Positions 35,256 through 47,829 are shown, numbered from the stretch's first letter. The stretch is DNA of 64,000 nucleotides from Cytospora piceicola (GCA_023375675.1 JALQBC010000001.1:1426001-1490000); one strand, 5' to 3'. The notes: generated from the letters alone by a model not told the origin. Program-made: numbers and translations.

Positions 35256-35454
35256 TCCTGAGACAGCTTTACAACGTCCTCGAGCCACTCTGCTTCTCAA
35301 CTTTATTATTCGCGACACCCAATTTCTTGTGATCCCTCAATCTTCCATACAAGTTCAAAGCTGCAGACACAAAGCACACTAGCAACCAAGAAAAGAGTTA
35401 CCCACCTCATCTCTCAAACAAAACAGAAGAACCGAAAGAAGCAAGCAGTCAGTC

Positions 35455-35803
35455 ATGGCGAGCAACCAGAACCAACAGGCCGGCCTCATCGGCGCACACG
35501 CTGAATATGTCAAGGGCGCCGCGGAGGTAAGTCATCCCCGAACGACTCCAAGTGCGGGAAGGGAATGCGCGCCCGTTGTTGACAACTGTTCCCACACAGG
35601 CCGCCGTCGGCGCAGTCACCGGCTCACAGGCGTGGTCGGCGTCGGGAGAGCAGGACAAGGCCCATGCCGTGTCGGACATGAAGGCTGCCAGCGAGGGGCG
35701 GGACGCGAGCAGTGGGTACGGCAAGGTCGAGGAGGTGGCGGGCAAGGCGGTCGGGTGCGAGGGTATGGTGAAGGAGGGGGAGACGAGTGCTAGGAAGGAG
35801 TAG
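35455..35803 (+). CDS. CsbD-like small stress protein
   Basis: Exons 35455-35526 and 35600-35803 (276 nt) give a 91-aa hydrophilic protein with no Cys except one, no membrane helix and many Ala, Gly, Lys and Glu residues. The pattern EYVKGAAEAAVGAVTGSQAWSASGEQDKAHAVSDMKAA resembles the fungal CsbD-like family (VKGAAKE.IG..TGN..W..SGE), whose members accumulate under stress or in conidia and are thought to be disordered protectants. The second half (GYGKVEEVAGKAVGCEGMV) repeats the K-VEEVAGK theme seen in the bacterial CsbD domain. The single intron interrupts between E and A of GAAE-AAVG. Upstream CRE-type sites fit stress induction. Function is inferred from family only. Confidence 0.8.
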
Positions 35804-36074
35804 GGGGGAAGGTGGGTGTATGATAATGCCTTTTGGTGGGATGGTTAGCGTTTCAATTCAGGTTCTTTGAGGTTCCCTGAAGATCAGTACACGTTTCTTC
35901 GTGATGTGGTCCAGGTCTGACAATACTTGAAAAGTATGTATCTGACTGGATCCAGCAGACAAATTACTGAATTTTCTGATATGCAACCCGTCACCGCCAT
36001 TGAGGATGAGAGGAGTGTACAGCCACTAAGTAATCTTGTTTTTATGTATACTTCGAGATATTTGAATGTGAACA

Positions 36075-37529
36075 TCATACCATAGCCGCCTTACGCGGTT
36101 CAACTGGACTCGGCTCCTCATAATCCACAGTCCACTCCGTGTTCTTGGAAATGAACATCCGTCTACTATCACTGCTATGCAGACTCCTGTTCCCGTTCTC
36201 CGCCGAAGATACCTGGACGTTGTATTCCGTTTGGTCCCATCGCACTTGCGGCCCGACCGCCTTGTCCAGATTTCTCTGCTGCGACTTGTTTCTGGAACTG
36301 TTAATCGAGCCGAGAGGCTGCCCTGCAGACTTGTCTGATCGCCTCGTCCCCGTTGGTGTGGTCCGGGTCTCGTTCGGTCCTCCGTAGTGTGTGTTGAGCG
36401 CTCCCATGAAGGGCCGGAGGATGGGAGTGGTCGTCGCGAATATGGCGTAACTGAGCTGGATCTGCGTGAACACAGAGGCCACGACACCGTCCATGGATGG
36501 ATCGGTACTGGAAAACTCGATGCCCAGCCAGTGGAGACGGAGGATGGCTGGCACGATGACTCTGAAGATGTCGTTAGCACTGAGCACCCGCCTTTAGAAG
36601 TGGAGTGTCGCCCTGGTATCTCACGGTAAGCGAAGCGCAAAGGCAGACAAGACGACGAGTTTCTTCTCAAGCTTCAATTTGAGCCCCTGCAGCATATACA
36701 ACGCAAGTCCAAAAAGAAGGATCTCGGTGATCACATCAAAGGCCGTGACTACCTGCCATCGTTTAAACTGGGTCTGTGTTAGGTTTTGACCGGAGAATAA
36801 GATGCAGTATGAGACTTTGTGGGGGTGGCAGCTTACCAGGTCACCGCATCCATTGTCAACAAAGATCCATGGATGTGATATATCACACCGGAGCGCCACC
36901 AGGATCTCCGACACGACCATCAGCAGGGTTGACCCTCCCAGGACCACGTAAGAAGCGAAAATGTGCTTTTGTTCCGGGGTTAGGCGGATGAACAGGAGGG
37001 CCACCGAGCACTTTGTCAACCATAGAGTGAAGATGTAGAGTATGTCGCTGGCAAATGCACCCTGGAGAGAACAGTCAGCACTCAATATTAGCCAGCCCAA
37101 TAGCCATGGTCCAGCCTCGTACCTTTTGCCACGATATCATATCTGATCTGGAAATATCCCCGGCTGACTTTCCAAATCCGCTCCCGGCTTGCACAAACAC
37201 GATGACGGATTGTATAAAGGAGAATATCTGAAATGCACCAATGGTAAGTGGACCATATCGTTCACATGAACACAACAGAACAACACCAATTATGTGTGAC
37301 GCACCATCGACACAAACGAGGCAAAATCATCCCGGTCGATTTGGTGTCGGAACTGAAGCCTGACATATAACCGAATCGTGATTGACAATAGGGCAAAAAT
37401 CAGGCATAGCGATGTCGTGATCAAAACGATTCCCGACCTGTTCGTATCCGTCAAAGCGGCCAGGGGCGGCGACTGGCCGGGGAGCAAGGTGCTCGTCGGG
37501 GAGCTGACGGCCGTCGCACCGGAAGCCAT
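36075..37529 (-). CDS. SAT4/Pth11-like rhodopsin-domain seven-TM protein
   Basis: Five exons (37305-37529, 37123-37227, 36837-37061, 36625-36773, 36075-36561) total 1191 nt and give 396 aa, in frame with GT-AG introns. The start MASGATAV precedes the first membrane helix (IVLITTSLCLIFALLSITIR). Six further hydrophobic segments follow, including IFSFIQSVIVFVQA, DILYIFTLWLTKCSVALLF, HIFASYVVLGGSTLLMVV, VVTAFDVITEILLFGLALYM and LVVLSAFALRL. The motifs LTKCSVALLFIRL and WQVVTAFDVITE are characteristic of the fungal rhodopsin-domain (SAT4/DUF3425-neighbour, Pth11-related) family. The C-terminal ~130 residues are a hydrophilic cytoplasmic tail with a conserved-looking acidic end. Family members lack retinal Lys and are regarded as possible GPCR-like sensors; no CFEM domain precedes it here. 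The ligand is unknown. Confidence 0.85.
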
Positions 37530-38964
37530 GAGGGAGGGATATACGGCTCTCTTTTCCTGAGGGGGAGGGAGGGAAGGGGGGGCACACAAAGGGGGAGACT
37601 CAAAAGTCTCCAGGGGCCATGCGATTATCCGTATTGACGTTTACGTGGTTTCGAAGACATTGGGCATGATCGTGGAAAGGAGATCAGGATCGTATGTATG
37701 CGTGTGCCTGTGTATGTGTGCGCATTCGAGGAACCCCCTCCCAGTTATTTCTACCAAGGCCTTGCCTGTCATTGCTTCTACCGACATAACGGCACAGGAT
37801 GATCGACAGCGTCAAAGCTGAGAAAGAGTACGTCGGAGATCGGCAGGGAGCTGTCAAGTCCATCCGAGACAAGATTGTCCCCGTTCCAATTTCTCGACGA
37901 GTACACACGAGGAAAAAGCATGGTCTAGCTCACTGGCCTGAGCCGTCTCAATTTACCGTAAAAACAATCATGTGTCGCCGTGCGTTTCTCCCCGTTACCC
38001 CGTTACCCCATTATATACCTGTCTTGTCCGAAAGCGTTGAGCCCCAAGGCCGACTAGGGGCGTCTAAATCCTGGGGAGATAGTCTTTTCTCACTAATCCT
38101 ATCCGTCTTTGCACAGGCCAAAGTACATAGTACACTACCATAGTACACTACACATAGTTATACTGTCACTTGCAGGTGCGCCGTGTGACCGATCAGTGAA
38201 GCCATAAGCAAGCCAAAAAGAGACAAACAATCTCAGATCTAATCTTGACAATGCAAGCCTCGAATATGCGTGACATCACGGGAACCGGACAAGAAGATGT
38301 TGCCATCGAGGCAGGGTGGTACGGATCTTGCATCTTCCTATGTCACCCTTGCCTCCCAGCCTGCGCTCAGGGATGCTCCGGGTCGCCGCAAGGGAGCACT
38401 GAGGAGATCAGAGTGGCAGGACGGGCATCTCGGCACTCCAGTGTAGTTGTATAGTGCACTGCACGGCTGAGGTGGCAGAGACAGTCGCTTCATAGCTTTG
38501 TCTAAGCTCCAAGCCACCGGAATGCAGGGTGCCAATGGCAATTGAGGGAACAATCCCGTTGCATGAGACATATTGGGCCAAAGAAGCACCACAAACTGCA
38601 CAACTCACTCTTATCACCGCTCGGGGCCTCAGGGCACTGACCGATGGTAACCTTGTGCTGGCATGATGTCCAATAAATGACGTGAAGTTCGGCGCCTATA
38701 CGGCGGTAACCCTTGGCTGTGCCAGGCCGTTTCTTTGGTTTTCTCACCAACCTCCCCCTCCCTACCTTTGTGGGTGCTAAGGGAGCCGGCTGCGACATAA
38801 CCATGCGTCCGTTTAGAAAAGCATGCACGAGGAACGCCATTTTTTTCTCGGCTTCTCGGTCCTTTGTTTTTTTCGCTCTGCCGACGCAGGTCTCGTCGTG
38901 CGCACGTTGTTGGGCCTGCATGCATATTATTTCAAACTCTGTGCTTCCCACCCACCCACCTACC

Positions 38965-39003
<39 letters not shown>

Positions 39004-39118
39004 TTCTCACTGCATACAACACACCACCCTCAGTTTCGGATTTCCCGCATACTAGATTTCAGAAGAGACCCTACTCCAGCCCACCTGCTTTAGTTTGCGC
39101 CAGACCTTCTCTGCCAAC
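37530..39118. other. Intergenic, no gene seen
   Basis: This 1.6-kb divergent region lies between the rhodopsin-domain gene and the permease gene. ORFs are short and unrecognisable. It contains a CACC/CA microsatellite at 38948-39000, listed separately. Confidence 0.5.
38948..39000. repeat. Microsatellite (CCCA)n then (CA)14
   Basis: A run of CCCA/CCTA units (38948-38972) passes into fourteen CA dinucleotides (38973-39000), ~120 bp upstream of the permease ATG. It is likely length-polymorphic. Confidence 0.95.
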
Positions 39119-40960
39119 ATGACTAAGAAGGACTATATGATCGAGAGGAATGCAGAGCCTCTGGGTGATGCTGATGGTGATGTTGAGCTGCACAGTCTCT
39201 CCCGGAAGGGGGTGATGTCGCATGATGAACATGACATGCAAGTGTTGGGGCGAATTCAGCAATTGAATGTAAGTAGTAGCAAAGGTATAGCCTGGTGTAT
39301 CCGTATGAGATACTGTACTAACTCACGCCGCTCACAGCGCAACTTTCGGTTTATCTCGACATTGGGCTTTGCATGTACGCTGATGAGTACCTGGGAAATC
39401 GCTTTGATGTAAGCAGTAGCACCGTCAAAGTTGAGTAGCAGGGGATTTGAGAGGCTGACTTTCTTGGCGGGACAGGACAAGTTACTATGGGCTTCTTAAC
39501 GGAGGCCCGGCTGGTTTCGTTTGGGGATATCTCTTCACCTGGGTCGGGTATATGCTGGTTTTTGCCTCTGTTGCAGAACTGGCATCAATCTCCCCGACAT
39601 CTGGAGGCCAAGTACGCTACCTAGTCACTCTAATTCGCTGAGATGGATGGGCGCCAGACTGACAACAAATCAGTATCACTGGGTTTCCGAATTTGCACCG
39701 GAAAAGGCCCAGAAATTCGTCAGCTACACCGTTGGTAAGCAGCTCAGAAGACAGAGTCTCGGTTCGTCGTGCTTGTTGCTGACTTTGACTTCCCCAGGTT
39801 GGATCGCCGTTCTGGGCTGGCAGGTCGGTCTCGCGTCTCTAGCCTTCCTCGCCGGGACCATGATTCAAGGCCTCCTTGTCCTCAACTCCCCCGACTATGT
39901 CTTCGAGCAATGGCACGGCACCCTCCTGGTAATCGCCATCACAGCGTTCTGCATCATATTCAACACGTTCCTGGCCAAGCGACTTCCGCTGGTGGAGGGA
40001 ACGGTGCTCATCATCCATGTACTGGGGTTTGCAGGTGTCTTGATACCACTCTGGGTCCTGGCACCTCGGAACAGCGCTTCGCAGGTCTTCTCCGAGTTCC
40101 TGAACCTCGGCGGCTGGAGCAGCAACGGCGTGAGCTTCTTTGTTGGCCTGCTTGCCCCGGTCTACACGCTCATCGGGGCTGACTCCGCCGTCCACATGTC
40201 GGAAGAGATCAAGGACGCCTCCATAGTTCTGCCAAAGGCTATCATGTGGGCCGCGGCTGTGAACGGGAGCATGGGCTTCGTAATGGTCATCACCTTCTGC
40301 TTCACAATGGGTAGCGTTTACGACATCATCGACTCCCCAACGGGATACCCTTTCATCCAGGCCTTTTTCAACGCTACTCAGAGCTACGCTGGCACATCCA
40401 TAATGACAGCCCTGCTCATCGTCAACATCACCTCTGCATGCATCAGCACTGTCGCTACGGTGTCCCGGCAGACTTGGGCCTTTGCAAGAGATAACGGTCT
40501 GCCCTTCTCTTCCTTCATTGCATACGTCAAGCCCGGATGGAACATACCTTTGAACGCTGTCGTGGTCACCTTCTTCATCACCTCGCTGCTATCACTGATC
40601 AATATCGGTTCTTCTGTCGCGTTCAATGCCATCGGATCACTAGCTATCAGCGCGCTTCTTGGAACTTATATAATCTCCTTCACATGTATAGTCATACGTC
40701 GACTCAAAGGGCCGCTACCATACCGACGATGGTCTCTCGGTCCCGCAGGATTATACATCAACCTTGGTGCCATCGCCTTCCTCCTCGTGGTGTGGATATT
40801 CAACTTCTTCCCTGTCTCCCCCGAGGTGACACAGGAGACGATGAATTGGAACGCGGTCATGTTTGGTGGTACAATGCTCTTCGCCACGTTGTATTACTTT
40901 GTTCGCGGGCGGAAGGTCTACACCTCCCCGGTAGATCTAATTAGAAGGGAAGAGGAGTAG
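39119..40960 (+). CDS. APC-superfamily amino acid/choline permease
   Basis: Five exons (39119-39268, 39338-39408, 39476-39611, 39674-39734, 39798-40960) total 1581 nt, for 526 aa, the normal ~510-540 for this group. An acidic cytoplasmic N-terminus (EHDMQVLGRIQQLNRNF) precedes ~12 transmembrane helices. Signatures of the fungal amino acid-choline transporter branch (Hnm1/Uga4 type) are STWEIALMTSYYGLLNGGPA, SPTSGGQYHWVSEFAP, HMSEEIKDASIVLPKAI and SRQTWAFARDNGLPFSSF. It should be a plasma-membrane proton symporter for GABA, choline or an amino acid; the substrate is not readable from sequence. It is the first of three transport/catabolic genes in a row, its 3' end facing the TauD-type dioxygenase. 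Confidence 0.92.
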
Positions 40961-41456
40961 AAAAAATGTTTGAAAGACCGAAACCTAATAAGTAATATGA
41001 ACCTTTCTTGTTAAATTCGCATTCTACTCTCGAGAATCTCAACTGTGAGCCGAGCACTGACTGACAAGACATGATACATTCGCTCGTGGCATGCCACTTG
41101 CCTCAGGCCGGTGTCTGACCGCATCGATCACGCCACGAACAGCATCAGATACGTCTCGGGAAATTGCATGGTCGGCTATCCCATCCGAGTCGTTCTTTCG
41201 AGACATGGGCGCCCACTGAAACTGTCTGGACCAAAGGAGCCTGCCACGCTTCCAGAGACTGGATCCACATTCAATATTGTCAGCGTGCACTGAAGGCAGC
41301 AGATAATTAGTTGAAAGCTACACGGGAAGTTGTGTCGATTGTCTCAAACATAGAAAAGAGCAAGATCCACAGGGAAAATTCTGTACCCCAGGTTGTCGTG
41401 CCTGGTCTACAGGTATCGACCTAAATTGCTCCGTCAAGACCGCCTTCGGTCAAATA
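40961..41456. other. Convergent 3' intergenic region
   Basis: The permease and the dioxygenase gene converge here. Nothing coding is recognised. Confidence 0.5.
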
Positions 41457-42752
41457 CTACTGTATAGAAGATTGCCCCAATGCAACTCGTCTGGAACTGC
41501 TCTCAGGATCGAGGTACGGTCTCTCGCCGATGCCCACTGCCCGATTCCCAAACCTGTCCCCCAATCCATCGTAGTCATATGTAGCCGTATGGAACACACT
41601 CCGGTTGTCCCAAATAGCTACAAATCCATTGGCATCAGTCCCTATCCTTGCATATTTGTGTTGTGTTGGGGGTGCTGGTGTTAGTCAACAGTGGCGACTC
41701 ACCAATATCATTCTTGTTCTTCCACTTCAGTCGGACCGTCAGATCGTGGTTCTTGTAAACAAGGTCCAAGAACCACTGCAGGAGGTGGTCGCTCTCTGCC
41801 TGTGTCACTCCGTTGATATGCTTAACATGGTCGCCGACAGGGTAAATACTCTTCCACCCGGTAACTGGGTTTGTTCGAACGACAGGATGGATTGCCCTCA
41901 GTTCCGTGCCGACGTTTTCTGGAGAACCACGTGGCTTGTCGTACAGCTCGAACCCTCCCTTCTCGGCCAACAGGCGAAAGAAATCCTGTTGATAGGTAAC
42001 GGTCAGGCTCTCGAGGAACTTCTGGTAGGGCTCGCTGATACGGTCATAGATTTCATAGCCAGAGGCCCACAACGTGTCTGAGGAGTAGTCGCGTCAGCAA
42101 AAGCCCTGAGTCTGGGTGAATTCAGGGTTACCTGCCACCACCAGTCTCAGGAAGCTCAACCAAGCGCAGCGAGGTGTAGTCGGCTGGCACTGGCTCGAAG
42201 GCAATATCAGAATGCCACTGAGAAGCCGCCTGTTTCTTGGGGCTCAGAGCGTCGGGCGCTTGCCTCCTGTACAGCTTGCGGCCCTGGATAGAGCTGATTG
42301 TGCTGATCTCGGGGTCGTTCCCGCCGAGCTCACGGGAGTCGTTGAGGACGGGGTGGATGTGAAGCCCGGACGTCTTGGGGCGTCCTGTCAACTCTCCGAG
42401 CCGCAGGATGAGCTCCTTCTGAAGGTCGTTGGTGAGCTCGTCCTGCGCGCGGAAGAAGACGACGCCACGTTGGGAGACTTCCGAGGACAGGCAATGTCAG
42501 TTACTCCGATATGACCACGGCATTGGGGCATGGATGGTTATTACTGGTAATGGCAAGGTCCCTGAGAAGTTCGTCCGAGTTCTCCGCGTTGAGCCATTCG
42601 ACAAGATTTGCCTTGGGGAATTCACGACCGATGACGGGGGTCACATCGAAGGACTCATGAGTGTCAAGGGCGCCAGATAACTTCAGAGGCTCCTTGTGCT
42701 GCGACTTGGATCTCAGCGGGATGGTCTCATCATCAATGGCAGATGGAGACAT
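41457..42752 (-). CDS. TauD/TfdA-family 2-oxoglutarate dioxygenase (sulfonate type)
   Basis: Four exons (42545-42752, 42136-42477, 41703-42077, 41457-41617) total 1086 nt, giving 361 aa. It is an Fe(II)/2-oxoglutarate-dependent dioxygenase: SQWHSDIAFEP gives His158 and Asp160 as metal ligands, WDNRSVFHTATYDYDG gives the distal His318, and GNRAVGIGERP the Arg that binds 2-oxoglutarate. The order RGVVFFRAQDE, WHSDI, PETGGDTLWASGYE and HPVVRTNPVTGWKSIY is that of TauD/Jlp1-type sulfonate or taurine dioxygenases, which release sulfite from organosulfonates. Intron 2 appears to use a GC donor: splicing at GTG|GCAGGT restores the conserved TGGDTLW, while the alternative GT site three bases earlier removes one Gly. 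It is divergent from the Soa1-like transporter. Confidence 0.9.
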
Positions 42753-44363
42753 GCTGAAGCTGAATATCGATGTCGGTAAGGAAGTGCTTGAATGTGAGGT
42801 CGAACAACTGTATCGGGTTATGTTATATTGCTGTTGACTCAGGTATCACGTCTCGAAGTGCTTCTGTACTACATCGACACATGAATTTGGGGAAGCTCTG
42901 GTCTTAAATCATCTTTAGGTATCACTCGGTCTGAGTCACCGCCGGCTATCTTCAACAATCAAGTGGCTTTCGTCATGAAACGACCAGATAGACGCAACGA
43001 ACTACGAAAGGGCGACATGCTGCCGCATTCAATCATATCAATCGATTGTCGAAGGGCCATGATGAAAGAAGCTTTAGTAATTCCGTGCTCTGTGTTGACC
43101 TATGATCAATACACATGCTCCGTCTCTGTCCAGTACGCCACTTCTGATTTACAATGCAATTGGAGGACCCTCGGCGTGTCTAGACTTTAGCCTGCGCGGG
43201 GTGACTATTTAGGTAACACTGAATCGACTTGATTCGCGGCATGCTTGTGAACAAAGGCGCTGCGATGATAAGAATCTCGAAAGCCGGGTATAAACAAAGG
43301 CTTCGTGGTCGATAGCAATGGTTTTCCTTTTCCTGGGCGATAATGAACTTTCTTGTGATCAAATTTTTGAGTGATCAGAAGCTACATGTACAGAGTGAGG
43401 CTCCGAAATGGATCCCATACTCCATTGCCGTATTCGACCTCGTGGCAGTCTCGGTGCATGTACAGAAGGTTATCTCATGAGAGAAGTCGGTGCTGAAACT
43501 ACATTGGAACCAGCTCTTTCAAAAAGAAATACATTCAAGAGTGGGGAAAAAAACATCAAATGGATGCACCAACCCCAACGAGCTGCGCAGTGGCACTCTT
43601 GATTTGGCCTAGTTGCATTCGCGTGATATCTGCAAGAATCGCGAGGTAAACCAGTGTAACTCTACAAGGGGTCAGCTCGTCAGAATGGCACAAGTTGCGA
43701 ATACAAGATAAGTCAGAACAAGCAGCATTACTCCATGACCTACATCCGTATACTTGGGTTATGAAAGTAGTTTGACCGTCACTAGAAAGCTTTTAGGTCT
43801 CTGAGGATCCAACCGATTCAAGATTTACAGCCGTAGCACGCCAATATCTCAAACGTTGTATATTGTTGATATACTTCACAATACGTGCACAATGATCATC
43901 CCGTGTTGCTGCATCGATCAATCTTATCAATAAAGATCTACTCACGACCAAGGTCCTAGAACTCTCTAACAATAATTACCAACAGATGCAGTAGCACACG
44001 TGGGCACTGTGAAATCACGCCATGAAATCCCTCGCAATGATAGCAATTTTTGAACAGCCAGGCCCTCGTGCTCCAACTCCAGAAGCATAATATCCCCGCC
44101 TTGGCAACTCCTTCAAAGTGACCACTTACCAGGCTTGGGGATGGCGAACTGCCACGTCGCCATTCAGTGGGCCACGTTCGCAATCGACGGTATCTCTTCA
44201 AAGAGCGATATCGTAGCCAACAGCTATCATTTCTGACCAGAGAATCATTATAGTGGGCTGCTCCTGGCAGGAGAAGATGGGGGTAGATATAGAGACCATA
44301 GACCTGAGTGGTGCTGAACTTCTCATAAACCTCCATGCAGTTTTGATCCATCCATGAAGAATC
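42753..44363. promoter_or_regulatory. Shared divergent region of dioxygenase and transporter
   Basis: These 1.6 kb lie between the start codons of the TauD-type gene (leftward) and the Soa1-like MFS gene (rightward). No supported gene lies inside. A palindromic CACGTG sits at 43998-44003; this is the Cbf1-type E-box linked to sulfur genes in yeast, but one copy may be chance. I do not see a convincing CYS-3/MetR site. Confidence 0.4.
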
Positions 44364-46823
44364 ATGTCTACAGTCTTCACAAGAGACCAACAGCCATTGG
44401 TTCATAAACGAGCCGTCGCTGGTGGCAGCGGAAGTGGCAAAGATGAACCGTCCACCTCTACCACTTCGTTGTCGGAAGAGCTGAATCTGGGCGTTCCCCT
44501 CCACCAGAAAAGGTTCTTCTGGCAGCGGTCGAAAGCATACGACCCCGACGCTACTGCAACACTTCCCAGTGTCTTCGATGACCCCGATACTGCCGATAAG
44601 TACCACCCGAGACCTGACTGGGAGAACTACCACCGTTTCGACCCCAACGCGAGATGGACGTGGGGGGAAGAGCGGAAGCTGGTGCGCAAGATAGATGTCC
44701 GGATTATGATCTTCGCTATTGTCATGTTTATGGCTCTAGAGATAGACCGCTCCAATCTCACCCAGGCTTTGACGGACAATTTCCTCGATGACCTGCAAAT
44801 TACCACAAATGGTGAGGATTACACCATTCCACACATACCAGCGCGTGGAGAGTCAGTTTAGGCTAACATGTTGGCAGACTACAACCTCGGAAACACTGTG
44901 TTCAAGCTGGCCTTTCTTCTCTCAGAGCTCCCATCGCAGCTTGTGTCCAAGTGGATGGGCCCAGACAGATGGATACCCACGCAATTGACAATCTGGAGCA
45001 TCGTGGCAGCGTCTCAGTTCTGGCTCTCGGGGAGAGACTCCTTCATTGTCTGCAGAGCTCTGCTCGGGGTGCTACAAGGAGGCTTCATCCCTGATGTAAG
45101 TCAACTTGAATAGCCAACACTCGTTTGATCGAAGGCTAACATGTCTGATTCACTCAAGATTATTCTCTACTTGTCCTACTTCTACAAGCATTCCGAGCTC
45201 TCCATTCGTCTTGGATACTTCTGGACAGGAATGAATATCGCTGACATTGTATCGTCTTTCCTGGCATACGGCTTGCTACACATGCGCGGTGTGGCTGGCC
45301 AGGCCGGATGGCGGTGGTTATTCATGATCGAAGTAAGTGGTAACCCCCTCATCAATGGAGACACTCTCGAGCATTGTTCCTATCGTTACTTTCATGTGGC
45401 TGACGATGTTTAGGGCATTTTCACGCTTTTAGTTGGCTTGCTTGCCTATGGTCTGATGCCAGCTGGGCCGTGTGACACAGCTAGCTGGTTCCGAGGCAAA
45501 AAAGGCTGGTTCGATGAAAGGTACGTCAACCTTAGAACATTCAAAAGCATTCTCTAATTACTCGAGGATCATGTCTAACTGGGGTTTTTGAGAAAGGGAA
45601 CAAACCATCATTGTAAACCGGGTCATCCGAGAGGACCCATCGAAGAGTGATATGCACAACCGAGAGCCAGTGACGCCAAAGCTACTGTGGCAGAGTCTCA
45701 AGGATTTCGACCTATGGTGAGACTTTTATGTACCTGTTGATTTCTCTCCATGATACGAAGACTGACCAAATATACAGGCCACTGTACATTATAGGTCTAG
45801 TCTTCCAGATACCCGTCACACCACTTTCGCAGTATCTTTCATTGACTCTGAAGGGAGTCGGGTTGTAAGCAGCTTCCGATGTTTTCTTTCGCCTTCCAGT
45901 ATCGCTCTTCACACCTTGTTTATAAACTTCCGGGGCTCAGCCAGAAGGCAGGCGGGTTTCTTCCTGTTCCCCTTTTCCAGTTCTCGTGTACAGGGACGGA
46001 AGGTGGCCAAGGGGGAGATCTCGTCTAGAGACTGCCCAAGACCCACGATAGCTGACTTCGAGTGATACAGTGGGACTTTCGAAACCAACCTCTTGATGAT
46101 CCCGTCTTATGTTGGCCGCAGTAAGTTCATCAATACCACCACATCCGGACTGTTCATCCCGTTACTGACCTCCGCTGATAGTCATCACGATGTTGGTCTT
46201 GACTTACCTGGGTGAAATCTGGAACGAACTTACCTTCACTGCCATGATCGGCCAGATCTGGGTTCTGCCATTGCTCATTTGCATGGTCGCCCTGAACCTG
46301 GCTGACACCAGCAAGTGGGTTATCTACGCAATTCTCACAATCATCCTCAGCTATCCCAGCGGTAAGTCGACCATTGTCTGATCATATTGTGCTGAATAAA
46401 GCGTGTACTGACACTTTGGTACTCAGCCCATCCCATCCAGGTTGGCTGGAACTCGCGGAACGCCAACGCCGTAAGATCACGAACCGTGTCCGCGGCCTGC
46501 TATAATATGTTCGTTCAAGCTGGAGGTATTATCGGCAGCAATATCTACCGGGACGGTAAGTCACAAGAACCTAGCATCGTCAATATGCCTTTGCTAACCT
46601 GGACACAGATGACAAGCCCTTGTACCGCCGTGGCAATAAGGTGCTTCTTGGTGTCTGCTGCATGAACATCGCGCTGTACCTACTGACGAAGGCGTATTAT
46701 GTGTCCCGGAACAAGCAGCGGGACAAGAAGTGGAACGCTCTTTCTGAGGACGAGCGGTTGGAATATCTATCCACGACGACCGACAAAGGGAACCAGAGGC
46801 TAGACTTCCGATTCCAGCACTGA
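44364..46823 (+). CDS. MFS transporter, Dal5/ACS family, Soa1-like (sulfur compound)
   Basis: Ten exons (44364-44811, 44878-45095, 45159-45332, 45414-45520, 45597-45716, 45778-45864, 46071-46120, 46182-46361, 46427-46555, 46609-46823) sum to 1728 nt, for 575 aa; all junctions keep frame. A long hydrophilic N-terminus (~110 aa) ends in [20 protein letters not shown], then twelve helices with [70 protein letters not shown] and [18 protein letters not shown]. These blocks match the allantoate-permease (ACS) branch near yeast Soa1, an importer of sulfonates, thiosulfate and other sulfur compounds. Intron 6 is ~206 bp, much longer than the rest. It is divergent from the TauD-type dioxygenase, which fits uptake plus breakdown of one substrate. 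Substrate specificity is inferred. Confidence 0.9.
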
Positions 46824-47829
46824 GGTCTATATTCAGCATGATCAAGGGTCCGAGGTCGACCCCTGGATCCTACAATCGCTGGTTGCAACCCTTTTTATGG
46901 AGAGATGCCAGAAACATGTGATTACAGGTTTTGTGGAAGTACTCATTAGCTAGCCCGCTGTACAAAGTTTCCTGGCAGCTTTCCTCACGTCTACTGCCCT
47001 TGCATATGAAAGAATGAGCGTGGTATCTTGCGTACAAGCGATTACAGATATGATTATTCAAATCTCAATTTGTATCGGAATGATTCGGACCTGAGAACCC
47101 GTTGTAGTAGAATCCGTAGTAGTAAATGGTGAGTTATATCAAACCCACACGCTGTGTGTCCGTTGTGCCCTGTGGTGCAAAGCGTGGTTTGCACGTGGGT
47201 TCTGAGTGGGTAGTATAAGCTTGACTCGTCCACAATGCTTGGCTGGATTATTCGTAAACGCCATGGCCAGGATACCGTAAGAGCAGGGGCTACAATGTTC
47301 AAGACTGATGCAGAACATCGACCTCAGTATTTGTTGAATGTGAGCGAACCAGCCAGTTCCTGCGCATTCGGTCCTCCCACGATTTGACGGCAATCTTGAA
47401 GCTAAGTAGGCTTCATGTCGTTGTGCTGCAAGTCTGTCATCTTCAAAAGGCATAAAAGGTTTCTTGTTAACTTGGAGCATGATCATGGCTGGACAGGAAA
47501 GGCCTCGTTGTCGGTGGTTGGCCAGGTATCATCACGGTCCAAGGGTAAATCCGAGGAAAACACAACGCGCTGGTTTGACGGGGGAAGGGAGCTGCATAGC
47601 AGACGAGTGAGAGGGAATATCATGGACAAAGTCTATTGTGTATTGAGAGACGTTGTGGCGTTGTTGGTAAAAGCTTGTGATTTCTATTATCCTCTTACGT
47701 GGGCCCCCAAGTGGGTTGGCCTTCCTCGTGACATCCTTCCTCTCTGGTAATAACGTTACAATGCCTGTGATACTCTATCCACCGGCTCTATCCATAATGG
47801 CTCTTCCTCCCTATTCTGATTCATAAAGT
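46824..47829. other. Convergent intergenic region, no gene seen
   Basis: The MFS gene and the DEAD-box gene converge here. Short frames (for example 47139-47486 minus) have no recognisable content. Confidence 0.5.

Larger units (their letters stand above)
34585..35454. other. Intergenic: EF3 3' flank and CsbD-like gene promoter
   Basis: The left part is the elongation factor 3 3' UTR region. The right part carries a 13-bp tandem repeat and two bZIP-like sites, listed separately. No ORF is supported. Confidence 0.55.
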
